From Candidatus Saccharimonadota bacterium (GTDB lineage Bacteria; Patescibacteriota; Saccharimonadia; Saccharimonadales; UBA4665): a DNA stretch of 50,448 bases. The notes under the pieces are model-generated. The model worked only from the letters and a program-made list of their open reading frames with translations. It was not told the DNA's origin and did not search any database. Shown here one piece after another: positions 44,131-50,448 of this stretch. Position 1 is the stretch's first letter; the number at the start of each line of letters is the position of its first letter. Both the position numbers and the translations under genes were made by a program. The stretch covers positions 1-50,448 of the forward strand of contig DAHXLE010000019.1 in NCBI GenBank assembly GCA_027371825.1, written 5' to 3'.

Positions 44131-47100
44131 CTACAATCCGAACACTGCCTGCAAAGCGTTAAACACTATAGACAACGCGCTGTCGGTGGCCTGTCCTACT
44201 ATTGTGGTCTGATTGGACGAAACGCCCGTGTTGCCTGCATTGTCTAGGGAAATCGCTTCTAGGTGAAAGACTTCCGAGGTAGGTAAATTGGATATGACCA
44301 CTACATGATTAGTGACCAGGGTAGTATCTTCTGCTGTCTTAGAAGAGTAACCACCACTGCTACCCTGTCCGTATGCTACTTGGGAGGTGCCAGGTTTGTC
44401 TGTTTTCCAAGAGACTATGATCTGGCCACTGGCAGATGCACCCGTTCCTCGTATGCTAGGTTGAACAACGACCGAAGAAACTATCGGAGGACGAGTATCT
44501 AGGCCGGTGTGGAAAATTTGTAAATCTGATGTAGCAATATTACCCAAACTATCTTGAGAGGTAGCTATAATCTGGTATGGCGTATTGTAATTCAGATTCT
44601 CGATCGTCATAAGATGATTAGTTGTCATAGCCGGGTCAATTGCCGAAAGTCCGGTCGATATGGACTGTCCCTGAAGAGAATAACTTATTTGAGAGGTAGT
44701 CGGCACGTTGGTTGTCCAGCTTATCTGCTCTGTGCCGGTTAACGCTCCGGGAACAGGCTGGAAGGCAACATTGGTAATAGCAGGAGCTGGGGGCGTTGAG
44801 AAAGAAAATATAGTTTGATCATATTCGTTTCCCTGCGCATCGAACGGATTTACTTTAAAAGTGTAGGTCGTTCCGGCGGTCAGACCTGAAATTGGCACAG
44901 TATACGACGATACGCTTGAAGATGTATTGATTAGCTGTGTATTGGCAAAACTGCCGTTGGGACCATAGTACAGTTTAGCCTGGCTAGCGTTGTCGACAGT
45001 AAATGTTATAGAAGCATCGTGCAGATTTACTCCACTAACCACAACATTACTGACGGTCGGAGCTGGCAAAGTAGTGAATTCATACTCTAATGACGTACCG
45101 GTATTACCGTCACCATCGGTCCAGAGTGCACGATAATAATATGTAGTACCGGCATTTAGGTTATTCAGAGTCAGATTGTGCGACACTACTTGGTCTGTAT
45201 TGGCCGCAGCGGTTGGCAAATAGTCGTTTGAAGACAACCCATACTCTACGCTGCTATCGCTGTTCCTGTCCGTAGTCCAAGATATGTTAGCACTGCGCGT
45301 GCTAACGGTGGCTGTTGGTCCGACGAGCAGATTCGCCGGCTGTGTGTATTTACCGGTCGGATACATACTCACGGGGGCGGTTAAAGCTCCGCAGTTGTTG
45401 GCACTGTCACATGCGTCAATCTCGTAGTAATAGGTCTGTTGATTGAGTCCTGTGTCTACGTAACTAGACCCGGCGGTTGAAGCAATATCCGAGAAATGAA
45501 TACCGTCGGTTGAGCGGTACACCCGATAGGTCGCAATACCGGCTCCCACCGTCGATGGACTCTCCCATGATAGCGCCAGTTTCCATAGGCTATTTGCCTT
45601 GACCGAAATGTCTGCTATGTTCATATTGAGCGGCACTCCGGGAGCAGGCGTATTGGCAGTGAATGTCGCGCTGGCTGCAGTAGCGTAATTAATGTTACCA
45701 GCTTCGTCCTTCGCTACTACATATACCGTGTTATCGCCGGGTTCGGTCGCGTAAGCACCAACGCTTAGCGAAGTCTGGCCGGCGGCAGTATAGGTACAAT
45801 TCGTAGAGGTTGGTAGAACGTTGATGGTATAACAATAGGTGATATTGGAAGCACTACCCTCAAAACTAGCCGGTTCCAACCAGGAGAACGCAAAGGAATT
45901 GGTTGTATTAACAGAAGGCGTAGCAACGAGATTCTGCGGGCTGGACGGAGAGGTAGTGTTAATCTTAATTACTGCCGTAGTATAGACAGATGAAACATTC
46001 CCGGCATTGTCCCATGTTCTGAAATAAACTATATTATCCCCCTCGACTAAGTTGGCATAATCCGGGGTAGATACCGTCGTATAAGATCCGTTATTGGGCA
46101 GAAGATCGGTGGCGTCCTGGGTACCGGTATGATTGGCTCCGTACCAGATACCGTTAGCACCGATTCGGTACTGCAGACCCGCGACTCCCGAAGCCGTATC
46201 ACTCGCAGCATCAGGACCGGTAGTTGGCCAGGTTAAATCAACACTCTTGCTCGACACAAACTCGGAAGGTGCACTTACGAAGGCCGGATTAACGGGAGGG
46301 GTATTGTCAAACCTGAATTCAAATTGCGCCGGAGTACCGGTGTATACATTATCGGCATTATCTATGGCTACAATATTCAGATAATAGGGACTCGTAGAGG
46401 TAGTGAGAGGAGTGCCAATCACACCCGATATGGACAGATCAACAGATGTAGTACTGACCACATATTGACAAGCTCCTCCAGTATTAATTGGACTGGCGCC
46501 TAAGTATCCCTTCGTAGTTATCGGGTTACCGGTAGGATCCTGGCCTAGGTAAAGACAGTAGCCCTGGATACCGGATCCGCCGGTATTATCCGCGCCGGCC
46601 GTCCAGGTAACATACGGATAAACATTAATCCATTGATCGCTAGACACCGAAGCGCCGCCGTTACTTATATACATCGCTAAGTTTGATGCATTAACGGGAG
46701 GGGGTACGGTGTCGGAAGGAGAATAGTTAATCCCGATAGACGTCAGGGTTGGCGTAGCTCCACCGTTTGAGGTAAAGACTAGCTCATATTGAACATACTG
46801 GCTTTTGTTTGGAGCACACGTTGAGCTAATTGCACCACCCGAGGCAATAGTTGAACACGTACTAAAAGCCGGAGCGTCCGACAAATCGGGTTGGTTACCA
46901 GCCCTAACCAATACACCAACAGTAGTACCGGCCGGTACATTATCGGAATATGAAAGGGTTGCCCAGTTTTCAGCCATTCCAGTATTAAAGATATTAGAGA
47001 CTAAGCTACCGGTCGATTGATATTCCCCCTGTACTGAAGAAAACGTTTCAAAAGTCGAGGGCGAAAATTGGTTATTGTATGATGTGTTAATCCAGGATGC

Positions 47101-48480
47101 GGACCTGCTAACATCAGAGATCTTCAAATCATTAATCAATCCGGAAAAATAGTTAGACCAAGCTTGATGATATCCGATAATAGTACCTCCGGATCCCGTT
47201 AACGGAGACGCGTCATTACCAATTGAGATTGCTGTCGTTGGGACCGCCTGACCATCAACATATAACTGGAACTGACTTGAAGCTATGGCTGATCCGCTAC
47301 CGGCTGACCATGTTCCCTCAACATAATGCCAAAGCCCGTCATTAAACGTATACGTTGATGCAACGCCTATACATGTAGCATTGGTGTCGTCAAAAAAGCC
47401 TAACTCTCCGGCACCTATGCCGCAGCCATACCCTAGACTCAGAGTTAAGCTATGTCCAGCGCCACTCGACCCCCTGTCTTGTTCTATTACTCCTCCTGAG
47501 GTTGTTTTTATCCAGGCGCTAACGCTATATTGTATAGCCGAGTTTTGGACTAGCGGCGTAGATATGCTGCTACCATTACCGTTAAAGCTAGCCGCTCCAC
47601 CAATCTGCCCGGTAGCTAATGATGCCAATGTATTAGTGCCATTGTTACCATTGGCGGTTGAATCATTAGTATTTAGGTTAGTGCCGTTTGCGCCTAAATG
47701 CCACACCCCGACATAATTAGCGTTCCAAGTAGCCGGAGCGTCTTGTTGGTTGGAGGCATTCGGGTTACCGTAATACATATATAATTGCGTGTCGACCGTT
47801 GACGAAAGAGCCGGAACATCCACCCAAGCTATCAACGCACCGGTTGTTGAATTATAACTTTCTATCTCGTGATTTAATTTCGTAATACCATCGGATGCCG
47901 TGAAAAGGATATCGTTCCCCGAAGGTTGAGCATACGATTGCAAGTCAGCATCAGAAGACTCACTAATTAAAACAGGGAAATTAGTTTGACTAGCATTAAC
48001 CTTAGTGTGATCTATGGTAATTTGCTTACGATATGCCCAGGCCGAGTTGTACCAATTAGCTGTCTGTGACAAAGTGACTTGGTTTGCCGTTGATGTATTA
48101 ACACCAGCAGATGATGAATACTGGTTCGTAGCCGACGAGCCTATACCGCCACTCCAGTCGCTTTGTGTCCAGGCAGAAAGGGCAAGTGCACCTTGCATAT
48201 TTAACAAACTTATAACAACCAATGCTATAGCAGCGCTGCTTGCCAGTGTTATGTGAACATGTTTGTGGTACTCCCACTTCCACCAACGAGCATATAGTCT
48301 GAATTTAGACAAGAGTATACCGTGAAAACGTTTGATTGTTTTGGTATGAATATATTTAAATGCTGCTCTGAGAGGTCTGAAAATTTTTACCACAGAAAAC
48401 ACCAACCATCTTGATGATCGTCGAATTAATGACTGTGCCGATTTAGCATGTAGGTTTATTTCTCGATTATCAGAACGCAT
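44131..48480 (-). CDS. Giant surface protein with DUF2341, LamG and Fn3-type domains
   Basis: A protein of 1449 residues from the ATG at 48480; the ATG at 48486 lies inside the GAGG site, which suits the later start. A long basic N-terminus (about 1-75) precedes a hydrophobic export/anchor helix (about 78-102). Then come a DUF2341 domain (WYNSAWAYRKQITIDHTKV near 143), a concanavalin-like LamG domain (about 262-465) and several Ig/Fn3-like modules to near 1420, with repeated phrases such as GTTYYYRALWTDGDGNTG. It is Ser/Thr/Asn-rich with few Cys and no LPXTG motif. A role in adhesion or as a surface-layer or glycan-binding protein is inferred. A MacB-like ABC pair follows downstream. Confidence 0.85.
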   Translation of the reverse strand: MRSDNREINLHAKSAQSLIRRSSRWLVFSVVKIFRPLRAAFKYIHTKTIKRFHGILLSKFRLYARWWKWEYHKHVHITLASSAAIALVVISLLNMQGALALSAWTQSDWSGGIGSSATNQYSSSAGVNTSTANQVTLSQTANWYNSAWAYRKQITIDHTKVNASQTNFPVLISESSDADLQSYAQPSGNDILFTASDGITKLNHEIESYNSTTGALIAWVDVPALSSTVDTQLYMYYGNPNASNQQDAPATWNANYVGVWHLGANGTNLNTNDSTANGNNGTNTLASLATGQIGGAASFNGNGSSISTPLVQNSAIQYSVSAWIKTTSGGVIEQDRGSSGAGHSLTLSLGYGCGIGAGELGFFDDTNATCIGVASTYTFNDGLWHYVEGTWSAGSGSAIASSQFQLYVDGQAVPTTAISIGNDASPLTGSGGTIIGYHQAWSNYFSGLINDLKISDVSRSASWINTSYNNQFSPSTFETFSSVQGEYQSTGSLVSNIFNTGMAENWATLSYSDNVPAGTTVGVLVRAGNQPDLSDAPAFSTCSTIASGGAISSTCAPNKSQYVQYELVFTSNGGATPTLTSIGINYSPSDTVPPPVNASNLAMYISNGGASVSSDQWINVYPYVTWTAGADNTGGSGIQGYCLYLGQDPTGNPITTKGYLGASPINTGGACQYVVSTTSVDLSISGVIGTPLTTSTSPYYLNIVAIDNADNVYTGTPAQFEFRFDNTPPVNPAFVSAPSEFVSSKSVDLTWPTTGPDAASDTASGVAGLQYRIGANGIWYGANHTGTQDATDLLPNNGSYTTVSTPDYANLVEGDNIVYFRTWDNAGNVSSVYTTAVIKINTTSPSSPQNLVATPSVNTTNSFAFSWLEPASFEGSASNITYCYTINVLPTSTNCTYTAAGQTSLSVGAYATEPGDNTVYVVAKDEAGNINYATAASATFTANTPAPGVPLNMNIADISVKANSLWKLALSWESPSTVGAGIATYRVYRSTDGIHFSDIASTAGSSYVDTGLNQQTYYYEIDACDSANNCGALTAPVSMYPTGKYTQPANLLVGPTATVSTRSANISWTTDRNSDSSVEYGLSSNDYLPTAAANTDQVVSHNLTLNNLNAGTTYYYRALWTDGDGNTGTSLEYEFTTLPAPTVSNVVVSGVNLHDASITFTVDNASQAKLYYGPNGSFANTQLINTSSSVSSYTVPISGLTAGTTYTFKVNPFDAQGNEYDQTIFSFSTPPAPAITNVAFQPVPGALTGTEQISWTTNVPTTSQISYSLQGQSISTGLSAIDPAMTTNHLMTIENLNYNTPYQIIATSQDSLGNIATSDLQIFHTGLDTRPPIVSSVVVQPSIRGTGASASGQIIVSWKTDKPGTSQVAYGQGSSGGYSSKTAEDTTLVTNHVVVISNLPTSEVFHLEAISLDNAGNTGVSSNQTTIVGQATDSALSIVFNALQAVFGL

Positions 48481-48486
48481 CACCAT

Positions 48487-48879
48487 CCTCGTATGTATCG
48501 GTTATGTTTAATATACACTGAACTTATATTATTTGTCTACTCGAGTTCAATAGCCAACAAACATCACCTCAGATCAAAGACTATCCCCGATAGAATATGA
48601 TCGTATCATAAGCTTGCGATTGTGGCATCAAACCCGATGATTTCACGAAAAAAAATGTTCTGTGCTAACAATTAGGCGTTGTGAGCAATCCTTTAATTAT
48701 ATAGACGAGGCGTTATTTTCGGCACCAGAGCTACGTATAGCAAGATATTGTGCGAATTTAACCAGCGATCTACAAAGTATGGATTTCTGCAAAAGATAGG
48801 TTAAACCAGCCTGAACCTTAAGCTATGCAAACAACTGCATTCCAGTAGCTCGCCACTGGTTATATATTAGAGCCTTTTG
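48487..48879. other. Gap between the surface protein gene and tRNA-Gln
   Basis: About 390 bp without a supported gene. It holds the surface protein promoter at the left end and the tRNA promoter just past the right end. A short dyad TATGAT-CGT-ATCATA lies near 48595-48612. I see no other structure. Confidence 0.4.
48523..48550 (-). promoter_or_regulatory. Promoter of the giant surface protein gene
   Basis: On the minus strand TTGAAC (48545-48550), 16-bp spacer, TATAAG (48523-48528). The leader is about 35 nt and carries GAGG 6 bp before the ATG. Confidence 0.5.
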
Positions 48880-48885
48880 TATAAT
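48880..48885 (+). promoter_or_regulatory. -10 box of tRNA-Gln
   Basis: TATAAT 12 bp before the tRNA 5' end. The -35 region (TGGTTA near 48857) is weak. Confidence 0.5.
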
Positions 48886-48897
48886 CTTTGAGTGTAA

Positions 48898-48972
48898 TGG
48901 GATGTGGCCCAGCGGTAAGGCGCCTCGCTCTGGACGAGGAGATCGTAGGTTCGATTCCTACCATCCCAGCCA
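48898..48972 (+). tRNA. tRNA-Gln (anticodon CUG)
   Basis: A complete cloverleaf. Acceptor TGGGATG pairs with CATCCCA, with U1-A72 as in other glutamine tRNAs, discriminator G73 and encoded CCA (48970-48972). The anticodon arm is CCTCG-CTCTGGA-CGAGG, with CUG at positions 34-36. The T-arm is GTAGG-TTCGATT-CCTAC. It reads CAG codons and is a likely substrate of the GatCAB enzyme encoded in this window. Its 3' end is the presumed integration site described below. Confidence 0.95.
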
Positions 48973-49000
48973 AGCATTGCGCCAAAGGTGACCGTAATGC
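48947..49000 (+). repeat. Left copy of a tRNA-Gln 3'-end repeat (candidate attachment site)
   Basis: These 54 bases run from the T-arm of the functional tRNA into its 3' flank. They align without gaps to 50289-50342 with 39 of 54 identities, including flank beyond the tRNA (CCAAAGG, then a start codon). In this copy the aligned start codon opens a frame of only three codons (M-P-R-stop). Confidence 0.6.
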
Positions 49001-49039
49001 CTCGCTGAATCTGTTAATCAAAGCTTTATGTATTAATAT

Positions 49040-49068
49040 GAGCACGAATGATGTGCTTTATTTATTTT
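49040..49068 (+). terminator. Terminator after tRNA-Gln
   Basis: AGCAC (49041-49045) pairs with GTGCT (49053-49057), followed by a T-rich tail (TTTATTTATTTT). The stem is short, so strength is moderate. Confidence 0.5.
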
Positions 49069-49096
49069 GAACAAAAGTTGGGTTACAGGGGTGGTA

Positions 49097-49107
49097 AGGT
49101 TCGAATC
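49097..49107 (+). repeat. Third T-arm-like remnant
   Basis: AGGTTCGAATC is identical to the start of the right tRNA-Gln remnant at 50289. No acceptor stem follows, but ACGTTAAT shortly after recurs at 50271-50278. It may be the trace of another integration event or chance. Confidence 0.35.
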
Positions 49108-49138
49108 TCACGTTAATAAAATCAATTCAAGTTATGCT

Positions 49139-49166
49139 TTGAAATACAAATACAATGGTGTAAAGT
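49139..49166 (+). promoter_or_regulatory. Leaderless promoter of the frameshifted gene
   Basis: TTGAAA (49139-49144), 16-bp spacer, TAAAGT (49161-49166), then 6 bp to the ATG at 49173. No Shine-Dalgarno sequence. Confidence 0.6.
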
Positions 49167-49172
49167 TTAGAT

Positions 49173-50209
49173 ATGACAGATCGAGAGTTCACTGAAGCTG
49201 AAGTGATGAGAGCAGCTCAAGCTGGTGCTGAAGAACTTTTTGGGCGTGATACGCTTGCAGCTAGTATGCTAGCAGGAGAAGTTGCAATGAAGCTTTTCGC
49301 CGGTGCCGTGAATGAAGAAAGTCCCACACCTGAGACGATTGACTGGAATGCGCCGCCGGACTATGCGCTGAGGGCTATTAGGGCCTCATCTACTAGAGAA
49401 CTCGCCAGCTTAATCGCTGATGGAGCTAATCGTCTTAGCAAATCAGTCGCCACACACTGTAATCGACATGCCCATAGCCGCGATGAGGCTGAAGATGGCG
49501 AAATAATCCTTAGTCCAATGGTCTTTGCTGAAGGTAGCAGAGTTGGAGAGAACTTGGTTGGCAGACTGTTCGTTCGGGTCGGTGCTGACGGCAGTAATGG
49601 AAGTTCTAGGGAATCGGTAGCCGAGTTGTCATTGGATGGCGGCGAAGATTCATCTTATAACTACCTTGCAGATGCCAAGCCGTCTTACTACCTTTCGCGT
49701 TCACTTAGTATTAGAGAGACCATGATAAGCGACCTGTTACGCAACAGCGCCGGCCAGCATACTACCCGGAAGTTAGTGTGCGGTATAACGGGGACATGTT
49801 TAGGCGTGACGATGGATTGCTTTTCGAGGCACAACGCGGTAAGCCTATTGAGGCGTACGGCCACATAGTGGTCGCCGATTTATTCTGGGCACTTGACATG
49901 GCAATTACTTATTATGAAGGTGTGCATATAGCTGGCAATAAACACCCTGGCTTAACTTACGCCGATTATCGTGAGGCTGGTTGTCTAAATGATGATCTGA
50001 CGTTAGATAATGCAAAGGCCTTGGCCTATATAAGATCCCATATGGATGACGAGACAGTGAAACGCAGCAGAGTTTGGCCCGTGCTACGAAATTGGGAAGA
50101 AACAACAGTTACGATGGATCCTGCAGCTCGTGCGGCTATAGAAAAACACAAAAGCTACTTGCGCCCAACTATCGCGGTTAATCAACCTCATTTATTGAAT
50201 GTGCGTTAG
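49173..50209 (+). pseudogene. Frameshifted gene of unknown function in the integration scar
   Basis: Two overlapping frames look like one protein of about 340 residues. The first starts MTDREFTEAEVMRAAQAGAE and reads sensibly to about residue 200 (LLRNSAGQHTT). The second continues with PEVSVRYNGDMFRRDDG, LLFEAQRGKPIEAYGHIVVA and onward to a stop at 50209. The second frame is open from 49715, so the shift lies at about 49755-49775, near ACTACCC. A single-base change, a sequencing error or a programmed shift could explain it. The Ala- and Asp-rich composition differs from the neighbouring genes. I do not recognise a family. Confidence 0.6.
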
Positions 50210-50222
50210 TTAATAAATCATT

Positions 50223-50250
50223 TTGACAGTGTTGAAATGTAAGCTAGTAT
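50223..50250 (+). promoter_or_regulatory. Promoter before the right tRNA remnant
   Basis: TTGACA (50223-50228), 16-bp spacer, TAGTAT (50245-50250). A transcript starting near 50257 would run through the tRNA remnant to the GTG at 50339. Confidence 0.6.
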
Positions 50251-50288
50251 AGGACGAGTTCAAAAATTGGACGTTAATGTACTATACC

Positions 50289-50342
50289 AGGTTCGAATCC
50301 CGTTTCCCCAGCTAAGACTTGCACCAAAGGAGAACGAAGTGC
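50289..50342 (+). repeat. Right copy of the tRNA-Gln 3'-end repeat (candidate attachment site)
   Basis: The first 28 bases look like the 3' end of a glutamine tRNA (GGTTCGAATCC, TTCCCCAGC), but no 5' half, anticodon arm or matching acceptor strand is present, so no tRNA is made. The following flank carries AAAGGAG and the GTG of the next gene. It aligns gap-free to 48947-49000. Confidence 0.6.
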
Positions 50343-50448
50343 GTAAAAATTTGATTATTAGGGATAGTGTTATTTCATATCGCGAAATGTGTGATATTGA
50401 GAATGTTCAAACTTTACAGAGAGGTATGAACTACAAGTTAAATCCTAG
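50339..50448 (+). CDS. Start of a gene cut by the window end
   Basis: A GTG start with AAAGGAG 6 bp upstream (50326-50332) opens a frame of at least 36 codons to the window end. The peptide reads (M)RKNLIIRDSVISYREMCDI then ENVQTLQRGMNYKLNP. The TLQRGMNY phrase recalls the N-terminus of some HNH-endonuclease-type proteins, but this is memory of a pattern, not a match. It abuts the tRNA-Gln remnant, as the first gene of an integrated element often does. Confidence 0.5.
   Translation, partial: MRKNLIIRDSVISYREMCDIENVQTLQRGMNYKLNP

Noticed and set aside
49097-49130. A second complete tRNA gene
   Set aside because: Only a T-arm-like core is present; acceptor, D and anticodon arms cannot be built around it.
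1-50448. CRISPR arrays, insertion sequences and known defence operons
   Set aside because: No direct-repeat and spacer series, transposase or recognisable defence gene set was seen anywhere in the window.

Overview
The window reads as a gene-dense chromosome segment of a reduced-genome bacterium, most likely a member of the Candidate Phyla Radiation (Patescibacteria), with Candidatus Saccharibacteria-like lineages the best guess. The guess rests on short intergenic gaps, many 1-17 bp gene overlaps, GatCAB in place of a direct glutaminyl-tRNA route, a transketolase split into two genes, a very large DUF2341/LamG/Fn3-type surface protein and several small membrane proteins. TGA is used as a stop (for example by rarA and the NUDIX gene), so this is not one of the UGA-glycine lineages. 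The phylum call is inference from gene content and was not tested by phylogeny.

Layout. 0.3-9.6 kb: replicative polymerase dnaE, two small envelope proteins, then the operon gatC-gatA-(HEPN-like membrane protein)-gatB-galU. 9.6-16.5 kb: uvrB, an SLOG-fold protein plus a 419-residue protein of unknown function, a PfkB sugar kinase and class II aldolase. 17.4-21.8 kb: a central-carbon operon gap-rpiB-rpe-tktN-(membrane protein)-tktC. 22-28 kb: NUDIX, inositol-phosphatase-like and pyrophosphatase genes, a glutaredoxin-thioredoxin reductase fusion, an NrdH-like redoxin behind two NrdR boxes, a membrane FKBP and an ABC exporter. 28.8-35 kb: pheST, yajQ, a glycoside hydrolase. 35-44 kb: rmuC, an L,D-transpeptidase, an FMN reductase, typA, rarA and a MacB-like ABC pair. 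44-48.5 kb: the giant surface protein. 48.9 kb to the end: tRNA-Gln followed by an apparent integration scar with a frameshifted gene, a second tRNA-Gln 3'-end remnant and the start of another gene.

The least explained parts are three non-coding stretches that fold into nested helices. The strongest, 16.81-17.30 kb on the plus strand, has its own promoter (TTGAAT, 16 bp, TATAGT) and several long stems that need G-U pairs, which fixes the transcribed strand. The second, about 28.75 down to 28.13 kb on the minus strand, has a TTGACT/17/TAAAAT promoter, stacked hairpins, a possible 6-bp loop-loop contact and strand-specific G-U pairs. A third, at about 9.75-9.91 kb, contains a segment that resembles a hammerhead core but does not complete one. 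I could not match any of them by eye to RNase P RNA, tmRNA, SRP RNA or 6S RNA.

A second theme is promoter architecture. Many transcription units have a -10 hexamer ending almost exactly 6 bp before the start codon, often with a -35 box 16 bp further upstream, and no Shine-Dalgarno sequence. This implies leaderless mRNAs and corrects several start codons (uvrB, fba). Other genes (dnaE, ppa, nrdH, the surface protein) have ordinary leaders with Shine-Dalgarno sites.
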